The notes under the pieces: generated by a model
What the model was told of the DNA's origin: nothing
The model's database searches: none
The model's input: the letters and a program-made list of their open reading frames with translations, nothing else
Assembly (NCBI RefSeq): GCF_002902965.1
Contig: NZ_CP026106.1
Span: 496,001-560,000, forward strand
Length of the DNA stretch: 64,000 nt
Direction of reading: 5' to 3'
Origin: Paraburkholderia hospita
Lineage (GTDB): Bacteria > Pseudomonadota > Gammaproteobacteria > Burkholderiales > Burkholderiaceae
Part shown: positions 25,801 through 34,438 of the stretch, piece after piece
Position numbering within the stretch: the first letter of the stretch is position 1
Layout: each line of letters opens with the position of its first letter
Program-made: the position numbers and the translations under genes

Positions 25801-27351
25801 ATGAAGATGCATTCCGAATCGCCCCGCGATGCGGCCGAATGCCGGGATCACGCTGACGGAGCGATACTCAGGCTGGAGGGTATCGGCAAGCGTTTTCCGG
25901 GCGTCGTCGCCCTGGAAGGCATTCATCTCGATTTGCGCTGTGGCGAGGTACACGCCATCTGCGGCGAAAACGGCGCCGGAAAATCCACGCTGATGAAAAT
26001 CATCAGTGGCCAGTATCAGCCGGACGAAGGCGTCATTCACTATCGTGGCGAGCCGACCCGCTTCGCATCGACGTCACATGCACAGGCCGCGGGTATCGCG
26101 ATCATCCATCAGGAGCTCAACCTCGTACCGCATCTGACGGTCGCGGAAAATCTGTACCTCGCACGCGAACCCAAGCGTGGACCGTTTGTCGACTCGCGCA
26201 AGCTGAACGCCGATGCGGCCCGCTGCCTGGCACGTGTCGGCCTCAACGTGTCGCCGGCGACGCCGCTCGGCGCACTGTCAATCGCCCAGCAGCAGATGGT
26301 CGAGATCGCCAAGGCGCTGTCGCTCGATGCGCATGTGCTGATCATGGACGAGCCGACGTCGTCGCTGACGGAATCGGAAACGGTCCAGCTTTTTCGCATC
26401 ATCAAGGAGTTGCGGGCAGCAGGTAAGGCAATCCTCTATATCTCGCACCGCCTCGACGAAATGGCTCACATCGTCGATCGCGTGACCGTGCTGCGGGATG
26501 GCCGCCACATCTCGACCGACGATTTTTCGGCACTAAGCGTGAATGACATCGTCGCGCGCATGGTTGGGCGCGCTCTGGACGATGCGTATCCGCCGCGTCA
26601 GTCGAAGCCGTCCGACGTCGTGCTGCTCAGCGTGCGCAACCTCAGGCGCGATGACGTATTCGGCCCCGTCTCATTCGACCTGCGCCGCGGGGAGATCCTC
26701 GGCTTCGCGGGCCTCATGGGGGCAGGGCGCACTGAGATAGCACGCGCGATATTCGGAGCCGACAGGATCGACGACGGAACCATTGCGCTGCACGGCCAGA
26801 CGGTGACGATACGCTCGCCGCGCGAAGCGATCCGTCATGGCATTGCTTACCTGTCGGAAGACCGCAAGCAGGACGGGCTCGCTCTCTCGATGTCCGTCGC
26901 TGCGAACATCACGCTGGCGAATGTGCGAGGCGTTTCATCGCGCAGCGGCTTTCTGCGGTTTGGCGAAGAGGCCGCCATCGCGCGGCGTTACGTGCAGGAC
27001 CTGGCCATTCGCACACCATCCGTCGACCAGGTCGTGCGCAATCTCTCGGGCGGTAACCAGCAGAAAGTCGTCATCGGCAAGTGGCTCTACCGCGGATCAA
27101 AAATCCTCTTCTTCGACGAACCTACGCGCGGTATCGACGTGGGTGCGAAGTTTGCCATTTACGGCCTGATGGATCGCCTTGCGGCAGACGGCGTCGGTGT
27201 CGTACTGATCAGTTCGGAGTTGCCGGAACTGCTTGGAATGACGGATCGGATAGCCGTATTCCACGAGGGACATCAGACGGCGCTTCTCGAGACGAAGCGC
27301 ACCAGTCAGGAGGAAATCATGCACTTTGCTTCGGGGCACACACATGCTTGA
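25801..27351 (+). CDS. Ribose-type sugar ABC importer, double ATPase
   Basis: 516-residue cytoplasmic ATPase of the RbsA/MglA/XylG class, with two nucleotide-binding domains. First domain: Walker A GENGAGKST near 55-63, signature LSIAQQQMVEIAKAL, Walker B VLIMDEPTSSLT. Second domain: degenerate Walker A GLMGAGRTE, signature LSGGNQQKVVIGKWL and ILFFDEPTRGIDVG. The degenerate second Walker A is normal for this class. First gene of an operon; it overlaps the permease gene by 8 bp. Confidence 0.95.
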   Translation: MKMHSESPRDAAECRDHADGAILRLEGIGKRFPGVVALEGIHLDLRCGEVHAICGENGAGKSTLMKIISGQYQPDEGVIHYRGEPTRFASTSHAQAAGIAIIHQELNLVPHLTVAENLYLAREPKRGPFVDSRKLNADAARCLARVGLNVSPATPLGALSIAQQQMVEIAKALSLDAHVLIMDEPTSSLTESETVQLFRIIKELRAAGKAILYISHRLDEMAHIVDRVTVLRDGRHISTDDFSALSVNDIVARMVGRALDDAYPPRQSKPSDVVLLSVRNLRRDDVFGPVSFDLRRGEILGFAGLMGAGRTEIARAIFGADRIDDGTIALHGQTVTIRSPREAIRHGIAYLSEDRKQDGLALSMSVAANITLANVRGVSSRSGFLRFGEEAAIARRYVQDLAIRTPSVDQVVRNLSGGNQQKVVIGKWLYRGSKILFFDEPTRGIDVGAKFAIYGLMDRLAADGVGVVLISSELPELLGMTDRIAVFHEGHQTALLETKRTSQEEIMHFASGHTHA

Positions 27352-28378
27352 AATCACATCCGAACGAACCCAGGAGGCCGTCGACCGCACCGCGGCACGC
27401 AGGCGTCGCCGCGATCTTATCCAGAAGTTTGCGGCACTCGGCAGTCTGGTAGCACTCGTCATCGCGTTCTCGATAACGAGCGGGGCGTTTTTCTCGGTTG
27501 GCAACATGATGACGGTCAGCCTGCAGGTGACCTCCATCGCCTATCTTGGTGTCGCAGCAACCTGCGTGATCATCACGGGCGGGATCGATCTTTCGGTAGG
27601 TTCCGTGCTTGCACTCGCGGGGGTCACGGCGGCGCTTCTGGTGAAGTCCGGCGTGCCCGTTCCCGTCGCGATGCTCGGCGGTGTTCTCGTTGGAGCGGTG
27701 TGCGGCCTGGTGAACGGAATCTGCGTGACACAGATGGGCTTGCCGCCGTTCATTGCGACGCTGGGCATGATGCTCGTCGCGCGAGGCCTCGCGCTGCAGA
27801 TTACGGGTGCTCGTCCTGTTTCCGACCTGGGCGATGCGTTCGGCGCGCTCGGTAACGGCGCGCTATTCCGCATCTCTCACATCGGTCCCGATGGCTTCCC
27901 GGACACCACATTTCCCGGCATTCCGTATCCCGTTGTGATCATGGTTGTGCTGTTCGTTGCGGGGTCGATCCTCCTTTCGAAAACGTCGCTTGGCCGTCAC
28001 ATCTATGCAGTCGGCTCGAATGCTGAAGCAGCGCGTCTGTCTGGCGTCAACGTCCGGGGCGTCACGCTCTTCACCTATGTGCTTTCAGGCGTGCTCGCGG
28101 GCGTCACAGGATGTGTCCTGATGTCGCGGCTCGTGACGGGACAGCCAAACGAAGGCGTCATGTACGAACTCGACGCCATCGCGAGCGCGGTAATCGGCGG
28201 GACGTCGCTGATGGGCGGTGTGGGAACGATATCCGGCACGGCCATCGGCGCATTTGTGATCGGTGTGCTTCGCAACGGTCTGAACATGAACGGGGTATCC
28301 AGCTTTATCCAGCAGATCATTATCGGATTGGTGATCCTCGGTACGGTGTGGATCGACCGGATGCGAAGCCGCAAGTAG
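27344..28378 (+). CDS. Ribose-type sugar ABC importer, permease
   Basis: 344-residue inner-membrane permease of the RbsC class, about nine to ten helices. The ATG at 27344 overlaps the ATPase stop. Signatures: ITGGIDLSVGSVLALAGVTAALL and the EAARLSGVNVRGV cytoplasmic loop that contacts the ATPase, then YELDAIASAVIGGTSLMGGVGTISGT. Likely works as a homodimer with the double ATPase and the periplasmic binding protein that follows. Confidence 0.95.
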   Translation: MLEITSERTQEAVDRTAARRRRRDLIQKFAALGSLVALVIAFSITSGAFFSVGNMMTVSLQVTSIAYLGVAATCVIITGGIDLSVGSVLALAGVTAALLVKSGVPVPVAMLGGVLVGAVCGLVNGICVTQMGLPPFIATLGMMLVARGLALQITGARPVSDLGDAFGALGNGALFRISHIGPDGFPDTTFPGIPYPVVIMVVLFVAGSILLSKTSLGRHIYAVGSNAEAARLSGVNVRGVTLFTYVLSGVLAGVTGCVLMSRLVTGQPNEGVMYELDAIASAVIGGTSLMGGVGTISGTAIGAFVIGVLRNGLNMNGVSSFIQQIIIGLVILGTVWIDRMRSRK

Positions 28379-28418
28379 CAACAAGAAGACTATCAACCAC
28401 GCGAGAAAGGAGCGAGAC

Positions 28419-29363
28419 ATGCGCAAATGTTATCTACTGGCAGTATCGGCCGTTATGGTGATGGCCACGACGGGGGCATACGCCGCGGGTGGCGAGATCG
28501 CCGTGATCGTAAAGACCGTCAACTCCAACTATTGGCAGAACGTCCAGAAAGGCGCGAAAACCGCCGTTGGCGAAGCCAAGGGTTACACGATGACTTTCCA
28601 GGGACCGGCGGCAGAATCGGCCATCGCGGACGAAGTCAACATGGTTGAGAACGCTGTCAACCGGAAGGTAGCGGGAATTGTCCTCGCACCGTCTGACCCG
28701 GACGCGCTCGTCCCCGCAATCAAGAAAGCATGGGAAGCCCACATACCCGTCGTGCTGATCGACTCGTCGCTGTCAGATGCCGGCAAGCAGTATTACCAGT
28801 CGTTCCTCTCCACTGACAACGAGAAAGCCGGGGAAATGTGTGCAAAGGCGCTGATTGATCGGGTCGGGCAGAACGGAAAGATCGCGATCATGTCTTACGT
28901 GCCCGGTGCCGGGTCGGAGATCGGACGGGTGGGCGGATTTCGCAAATACATCGAAGCGCACTCGAAACTGCAGATCGTAGGCCCGTACTACTCGCAGTCG
29001 CAAATGGCCACCGCACTCAATCAGACAACCGACGTGCTTTCAGCGAATCCCGACCTGAAGGGCATTTTCGGCGCAAACGAGCCGACCGCCGTTGGAATGG
29101 GACGCGCGCTAAAACAGACCGGGAAGGCCGACAAGCTGGTTGCCGTCGGGTTTGACGGGAACCAGGATTTGCAGGATTTTGTGCGCGGCGGCACGATTCA
29201 GGCCATAGCCGTTCAGGGATCCTATCAAATGGGATACAAGGGCATCCAGACGGTCGTGAACGTCATCGAGCATAAACCTGTCCCCAAGCAGGTCGACACG
29301 GGCGTCGTATTGGTCGACAAGCAGAACCTCGACTCACAGGATGCCAAAAACGTCTTGTACTGA
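28419..29363 (+). CDS. Periplasmic sugar-binding protein (ribose type)
   Basis: 314 residues with a signal peptide (MRKCYLLAVSAVMVMATTGAYA, cleavage before AGG) and an AAGGAG site. Peripla_BP_4 fold: EIAVIVKTVNSNYWQNVQKGAKTAV, AGIVLAPSDPDALVPAIKKAWEAHIPVVLIDS, KGIFGANEPTAVGMGRALKQ, VGFDGNQDLQDFV. The family binds pentoses, hexoses or sugar acids; the ligand cannot be named, although neighbouring enzymes suggest L-galactose or a related sugar. Confidence 0.93.
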   Translation: MRKCYLLAVSAVMVMATTGAYAAGGEIAVIVKTVNSNYWQNVQKGAKTAVGEAKGYTMTFQGPAAESAIADEVNMVENAVNRKVAGIVLAPSDPDALVPAIKKAWEAHIPVVLIDSSLSDAGKQYYQSFLSTDNEKAGEMCAKALIDRVGQNGKIAIMSYVPGAGSEIGRVGGFRKYIEAHSKLQIVGPYYSQSQMATALNQTTDVLSANPDLKGIFGANEPTAVGMGRALKQTGKADKLVAVGFDGNQDLQDFVRGGTIQAIAVQGSYQMGYKGIQTVVNVIEHKPVPKQVDTGVVLVDKQNLDSQDAKNVLY

Positions 29364-29445
29364 TGCGCCTGCGGACCTGCAGCGAGCGCGTGTCGGCTCG
29401 AAGCGGTCCGTCCGCTACGGTATATGCCATGCACGCCCCTGGTCT

Positions 29446-30462
29446 ATGAACGCAAATGAAATACGAGTCTTGCCACGCAGTGGGCTCAAGCTGAGCGCCC
29501 TCGGCCTCGGCTGTTCCCAGCTTGGTGGACTTTACAGTCCGATGTCATCGATGGATGCGACGGCGCTGATCGATGCAGCGTGGGCGGCAGGCCTGCGCTA
29601 TTTCGATACGGCGCCGTACTACGGCTACACGCTTTCTGAGCGGCGCGTTGGAGATGCACTTGTGCGGCGGGACAGGGACGCGTTCACGTTGAGTTCGAAA
29701 GTCGGCCGCCTGATGCGGCCCGATGCAAGCGTGCTATCTGGTGACGACGGCTGGGCCGAACCGCTGTCTTTCCGGCCCACTTTCGACTACAGCTACGATG
29801 GCATCATGCGTTCCTACGAAGATAGCCAGCAGAGGCTGGGTATGCCGCGTATCGACATCGTCTACGTGCATGACATTGGCTCGATGACGCATGGCGAGCG
29901 TCACGCGAGCTACTGGAACCAGCTGGTTGCGGGCGGCGGGTTTCGTGCCCTTGTGCAATTGCGCGAGAGTGGCGGGGTCGGTGCGATAGGTCTCGGCGTG
30001 AATGAGTGGGAAGTCGCTTCAGACGCGATGGACGAGTTGCCTATCGACGTCATTTTGCTCGCAGGGCGTTACACGCTTCTCGAACAGACAGCGTCGGTAC
30101 CGTTGCTTGACCGCTGCGCGCGGGAGCAGACGGCAATCGTCATCGGTGGCGTTTTCAATTCAGGCATCCTTGCCGGGAACGGAAAATTCAACTATGCGGA
30201 CGCCCCTGCCGAAGTCATCGAGAAGGTCCGGCGGCTGACTGCGCTATGCGAGCGTTTCGGCGTTTCCTTGCCGGCGGCCGCATTGCAATTTCCATTCGCT
30301 CACCCGTCAGTCATGTCATGCGTGGTGGGCGCGCGCACTGTGTCTCAATTGCAGCAGAACATAGCGTGGCTCGAGCAAGGCGTGCCCGAGGAGTTTTGGA
30401 TCGCACTGCGCAATGAAGGGTTGGTCGCCGCCGCTGCGCCGCTTCCCAACCGGAAAATGTGA
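29446..30462 (+). CDS. Aldo/keto reductase, sugar 1-dehydrogenase type
   Basis: 338-residue NAD(P)-dependent AKR of the L-fucose/L-galactose/D-threo-aldose dehydrogenase group, oxidising an aldose to a 1,5- or 1,4-lactone. Seen: LGLGCSQLGGLY at the start, AAGLRYFDTAPYYGYTLSERRVGDAL with the catalytic Asp/Tyr, KVGRLM with the Lys, and the FPFAHPSVMSCVVGARTVSQLQQN cofactor loop. The ATG at 29446 follows the family start. It lies in the sugar operon and probably performs its first oxidation. Confidence 0.85.
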   Translation: MNANEIRVLPRSGLKLSALGLGCSQLGGLYSPMSSMDATALIDAAWAAGLRYFDTAPYYGYTLSERRVGDALVRRDRDAFTLSSKVGRLMRPDASVLSGDDGWAEPLSFRPTFDYSYDGIMRSYEDSQQRLGMPRIDIVYVHDIGSMTHGERHASYWNQLVAGGGFRALVQLRESGGVGAIGLGVNEWEVASDAMDELPIDVILLAGRYTLLEQTASVPLLDRCAREQTAIVIGGVFNSGILAGNGKFNYADAPAEVIEKVRRLTALCERFGVSLPAAALQFPFAHPSVMSCVVGARTVSQLQQNIAWLEQGVPEEFWIALRNEGLVAAAAPLPNRKM

Positions 30463-30720
30463 TGCAACCCGTCGATGGTCATCAGCGCCTCTGGTGTGGG
30501 AGCGAGCGGGCAGGTTATTGGTCGCCTCCCGAGCTTGAGCCAATATGCCATGACGTCCGTCTCGATGGCGTGGCGTCCTTGCTCGCGTCGACCTGCATCG
30601 GGAGCAGGGGGGGCGCGCGGTCTCTTCCAGCCGCCAGGGACACGCAGTATTTGCTCCACATCGCCGAAACGACTACGACGGCGTTGACGGTTCCATAAAC
30701 ATGACTAAAAGGACATCACC

Positions 30721-31731
30721 ATGCTTAGCGTGATTTGCGAATCCCCGGGCGTCTTGCGCGCACAGGAGCGGGAGCTACCCGTGCCGGCGAAGGGCGAAGT
30801 GCTGTTGCGCGTAAGCCGCGTCGGAATTTGCGGTACCGATCTGCACATCTTCACTGGGACCCAGCCCTATCTTCAGTATCCCCGTGTAATGGGGCATGAA
30901 CTCTCCGCAGTCGTCGTCGAGGCAGAGCGCGCCTCCGGGCTTGCCGCCGGCGACGGTGTCTATGTCATGCCGTATCTGTCGTGTGGGAACTGCATCGCGT
31001 GTCGCCAGGGCAAAACTAACTGTTGCGTCAACATAAAGGTGCTGGGAGTGCATAGCGACGGTGCGCTCACCGAATATCTCTGTGTGCCGGCAGAGTTCGT
31101 TCACAAGGCCGAAGGCGTGACGCTCGATCAGGCTGCCATGCTGGAATTCCTTGCAATAGGGGCCCATGCCGTGCGGCGCGCAGACGTTCAGGCGGGGCAG
31201 CGCGTGCTGGTGGTCGGAGCCGGCCCTATAGGCATGGCCGCAATGATCTTTGCGAAACTTCGCGGCGCGAACGTGACCAGTCTCGACACGCGTGCCGATC
31301 GTCTTTCGTTCTGTGAGAAAGAATTGCGTGTGGACGCGGTGGTCACTGTCGGCGACGATGACACGGATCAACTCGCGCGACTGACCGACGGCGAATTTTT
31401 CGACGCCGTTTTCGATGCAACGGGGAACATCGATGCGATGAACCGCGGGTTTGGCTTCATCGCCCATGGCGGGAAGTACACGCTTATTTCGATCGTACCG
31501 GGTACAGTGGCCTTTTCCGATCCGGAGTTCCATAAGCGCGAAGCAACCTTGCTCGCGAGCCGCAACGCCACCGCGCAGGACTTTGAGACTGTCCTGGAAG
31601 CAATGCGGGCGGGGCACATTCCCGACCAGGCGCTCAACACCCACCGAATGCAGCTTGCGGATGTTCCAGCCGAGTTTGCGCGCCTGCTCGAACCTGGGCA
31701 GACCGTCGTGAAGGCACTTGTGGAGTGTTGA
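30721..31731 (+). CDS. Zinc-dependent sugar-acid dehydrogenase (L-galactonate oxidoreductase-like)
   Basis: 336-residue MDR-family zinc dehydrogenase. Catalytic zinc ligands: CGTDLH and GHE at the N-terminus. The structural zinc site is YLSCGNCIACRQGKTNCC. The Rossmann fold is VLVVGAGPIGMAAMIFAKLRGANV. The best family fit is the L-gulonate/L-galactonate 5-dehydrogenase type (LgoD/YjjN). AAGGA precedes the ATG. Its product would be a 5-keto sugar acid, such as D-tagaturonate from L-galactonate. Confidence 0.8.
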   Translation: MLSVICESPGVLRAQERELPVPAKGEVLLRVSRVGICGTDLHIFTGTQPYLQYPRVMGHELSAVVVEAERASGLAAGDGVYVMPYLSCGNCIACRQGKTNCCVNIKVLGVHSDGALTEYLCVPAEFVHKAEGVTLDQAAMLEFLAIGAHAVRRADVQAGQRVLVVGAGPIGMAAMIFAKLRGANVTSLDTRADRLSFCEKELRVDAVVTVGDDDTDQLARLTDGEFFDAVFDATGNIDAMNRGFGFIAHGGKYTLISIVPGTVAFSDPEFHKREATLLASRNATAQDFETVLEAMRAGHIPDQALNTHRMQLADVPAEFARLLEPGQTVVKALVEC

Positions 31732-31766
31732 ACAGTGAGGGCAATGCATGCAGGGCAGGTGGCGCA

Positions 31767-32909
31767 ATGAGCGAACCCATACTCCAGTTTGGCACAAGCC
31801 GGTTTCTCCTCGCGCATGTGGCCTTGTTCGTATCGCAGGCGCTTGAGCGTGGAGACGCGATAGGCGGAATCGCTGTTGTGCAGACCACCGGGAATCCGTC
31901 GAGTCGCGCGCGCGTAAGTGCTCTCTCGCAAGCGGGTAAATATCCCGTCAAAATTCGCGGCATAGAAGCGGGCGGGGTCATCGATGACCTGATCGAATGC
32001 CATGCTGTACGCACCGCATGGGCTGCCGATCAGGATTGGCCCGCGATTCGTCGAGCGACGATAGAACACGTGCGGGTCATCGTATCGAACACGGGGGACG
32101 CAGGTTATTGCCTCGACGAACGCGACTCGGCCGCGCTGTTGAGCAACACCGACCAGGTGCCGCGCAGCTATCCCGCCAAACTGCTGACATTGCTCCATGC
32201 ACGCTGGCGCGAGCGTCCCGGCGCCAGCATATCGATCTTCCCGTGCGAGCTAGTGGCTAGCAACGGCGATACGCTGCGGGACGTCGTGGTCGGTCTGGGG
32301 CAGCATTGGGCGATGCCAGAAGAATTTCTCGATTACCTGAAGCACGAATGCGTATGGGCTAACTCTCTGGTAGACCGGATCGTCTCGGAGCCCATCGATC
32401 CCGTTGGCGCAGTAGCAGAGCCTTATGCTCTGTGGGCCATCGAACGACGCACGGGCCTCGAGCTGCCATGTGTGCACAAGGATATCGTGCTCACCGATGA
32501 CCTCCGAAGCTATGAGTGGCTGAAGCTGTTCTTTCTTAATCTCGGTCATACCTGGCTTGCGGATCAGTGGCTCAGCGAGCACCGGAATCCGGGTGAGACA
32601 GTGCTCGAGGCAATGACAGATGTGCGGCTTCGTGACGGAATCGAAGCGGTGTGGCAGGAAGAGGTGCTCGAGGTGTTTGCCGCGATGGGACTGCGAGGCC
32701 GCGCCGAGACGTACGTTGCGAGCGTGCGCGAGCGGTTCTTGAACCCTTATCTGCATCATCGGATCGCAGACATTGCGCAACATCACGTTGAGAAAGTGCA
32801 GCGTCGGATAGTACCGCTCATCAGGCTAGCGGATTCTCTCGAATTGCGGGGATTCCAGCCGCGCTTGCGAAGCACGCTGGCGAGGCACGGGCTGGCAGAG
32901 GCAGCGTAG
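31767..32909 (+). CDS. Mannitol dehydrogenase-family reductase (tagaturonate/fructuronate reductase-like)
   Basis: 380-residue NAD-dependent enzyme of the long-chain polyol/mannitol dehydrogenase family; the shortened N-terminus (MSEPILQFGTSRFLLAHVALFV) fits the UxaB/UxuB group, which interconverts D-tagaturonate and D-altronate or D-fructuronate and D-mannonate. Seen: VIVSNTGDAGYCL, ASISIFPCELVASNGDTLRDVV, NSLVDRIVSEPIDPVG and HKDIVLTDDLRSYEWLKLFFLNLGH. The ATG at 31767 is 35 bp after the zinc dehydrogenase. An altronate dehydratase gene is not present in the window. Confidence 0.82.
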   Translation: MSEPILQFGTSRFLLAHVALFVSQALERGDAIGGIAVVQTTGNPSSRARVSALSQAGKYPVKIRGIEAGGVIDDLIECHAVRTAWAADQDWPAIRRATIEHVRVIVSNTGDAGYCLDERDSAALLSNTDQVPRSYPAKLLTLLHARWRERPGASISIFPCELVASNGDTLRDVVVGLGQHWAMPEEFLDYLKHECVWANSLVDRIVSEPIDPVGAVAEPYALWAIERRTGLELPCVHKDIVLTDDLRSYEWLKLFFLNLGHTWLADQWLSEHRNPGETVLEAMTDVRLRDGIEAVWQEEVLEVFAAMGLRGRAETYVASVRERFLNPYLHHRIADIAQHHVEKVQRRIVPLIRLADSLELRGFQPRLRSTLARHGLAEAA

Positions 32910-33014
32910 GTGGGCCGGAAATCATGAGGAAATAGACGCTTATCGTCCGTGACGATGACAGCATGGCTTTGGCACTCCGGGCGTTGGACACCGATGTGTC
33001 AGTTGAAGCCGCGG

Positions 33015-33706
33015 TCATTGCATGAAGTCGCCCACATGCTGTGCCCAGAGGGCGGGACGCGTCATGGGGAAATGGCCAGGCGACGACGGCGTGCCCTGCT
33101 GCACTACGTACCGGCCCTGTGGTAGTTTCGGAGCGAGTTTATCGAGGACCTGTAGCGTGTCTGATTAAACTCGTCGTCTGAAAAATTCAGGGCAAAGAGC
33201 TTGGCCTTGATGGCAGGAAGCGCCGGCTCGGGATCGTAGCTGAATGATGACCTGAGCGAATAAAGGATGTCATTCGGATCGACGTGCTCAGCCTGGAAGC
33301 GGGTGGTTGCGAGGAACTTGTCGGCCGCTGCGCCATCTGGAATTTCCTGCTGCAGCGCGGAGGCACTGTCGATCATCATCCGAAGTATCCGGAAGCCGTC
33401 GATCCACCCGCGCGGTGTTTGCGTGTAATCCCCGTTCTTCCAATCCGGATCGGAGCGGATCGCGTAGATCACCATGCGCCGCCACAGCAGATTGCGTCCC
33501 GAGACCGAAATCGGTAGCGAGACCACCGGCATCACGCCGTCCATCTTGTCGGGATACGCTTCGGCCCATTGCCACGCATTCATGCCGCCCATCGACATGC
33601 CGAGAATCGCATGCAGATGCGCGATGCCCAGCATTTCAGTCACCAGCTTGTACTGGAGATCGACGATGTCGCTGTAATCGTAGTTCGGAAATTTCGCCTT
33701 TAGAGA
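33015..33706 (-). pseudogene. MetX-like alpha/beta hydrolase remnant, truncated and frameshifted
   Basis: Minus-strand sequence from 33706 reads a MetX-family alpha/beta hydrolase: KFPNYDYSDIVDLQYKLVTE, then HAILGMSMGGMNAWQWAEAYPDKMDG (nucleophile elbow) and a long lid. The family N-terminus (about 100 residues) is missing: homology begins abruptly next to the TetR stop. At about 33162 the frame shifts by one base; the true end, DTLQVLDKLAPKLPQGRYVV, GTPSSPGHFPMTRPALW, including the catalytic His, continues in the neighbouring frame to TGA at 33015-33017. It is therefore doubly inactivated. Confidence 0.75.
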
Positions 33707-33717
33707 ATGACTAGTTC

Positions 33718-34359
33718 TCACTGGACAGCTGACCCTCCGCGCATTTCCGCATCTCCTTTGTCGCGCGATCCGCGTTTGTCCGCGTCTGGCCACGCGGACA
33801 TGGCAATGTCGATCATGCTGCCAAGCTCTTCACCCGATGCGCCCGCCTGCGGAAGATTCAAAACGGCCTGCAAGACGCCGAGATAGTACCAGGCAAAGGC
33901 GTCCACATCGGTCTCCGGCGCAACTTCGCCGTTCGCCATGCCTTCCCGCAGTAGATCGGCGAAGATCTGGCGCTGCCGTGCGACACCAGCAAGTGCTGTC
34001 GTCTTTCCCGCCGCTGCAAGATCCAGCAGTTCGGCAGTACTTCGCGACAACAGGCAGCCGGCCGGCCGTCGCGATGCTGCCGGCGTCGGCAAAAAATCCC
34101 GCAGTATTGCTGCCACGCTTCCCCGCGCAGAGTCCACGCGGGCTGAACTCATCCGCCGTAGCACGCGCTCGGTGTAGACCGCCATCGCATCGCGGAACAA
34201 GCCGTCCTTGTCGCCAAACCGCTGGTAAAGGCTGGAGCGCGATAGGCCGGTGGCTTCCGTGAGGTCATTGATGGACGCCGTCGCATAGCCGTGACGCCAG
34301 AAAACGTCGATTGAAGCAGCGATAACGGCGGCCTCGTCGTATTGGGGTTTCCCACTCAT
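33718..34359 (-). CDS. TetR-family repressor
   Basis: 213 residues from the ATG at 34359 with GGGAAG upstream. The HTH is HGYATASINDLTEATGLSRSSLYQRFGDKDGLFRDAM (residues 22-58). The C-terminal domain (RRPAGCLLSRSTAEL, LREGMANGEVAPETDVDAFAWYYLGVLQ) belongs to the AcrR-like TetR group that senses small organic molecules. Its stop is directly beside the broken hydrolase remnant, so the last residues may have been altered by the rearrangement. Divergent from the NmrA-like gene, which it probably represses through the palindromes at 34380-34418. Confidence 0.9.
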   Translation of the reverse strand: MSGKPQYDEAAVIAASIDVFWRHGYATASINDLTEATGLSRSSLYQRFGDKDGLFRDAMAVYTERVLRRMSSARVDSARGSVAAILRDFLPTPAASRRPAGCLLSRSTAELLDLAAAGKTTALAGVARQRQIFADLLREGMANGEVAPETDVDAFAWYYLGVLQAVLNLPQAGASGEELGSMIDIAMSAWPDADKRGSRDKGDAEMRGGSAVQ

Positions 34360-34370
34360 AAATCTTCCCG

Positions 34371-34418
34371 TTGACAAGTTGGAACGATTGTTCCATCATT
34401 CTTGGACTGATCGTTCCA
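34371..34418 (+). promoter_or_regulatory. Promoter with two TetR-type operators
   Basis: TTGACA (34371-34376) is separated by 17 bases from CATCAT (34394-34399), a plausible sigma-70 promoter for the NmrA-like gene. TGGAACGATTGTTCCA (34380-34395) is a perfect palindrome between and over these boxes. A second copy, TGGACTGATCGTTCCA (34403-34418), matches it at 13 of 16 positions, 23 bp further on. Binding of the divergent TetR here would block transcription. Confidence 0.7.
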
Positions 34419-34438
34419 TCATACATCAAGGAGTCGAC

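Noticed and set aside
30775..31797. 340-residue minus-strand frame
   Set aside because: Antisense of the zinc dehydrogenase gene.
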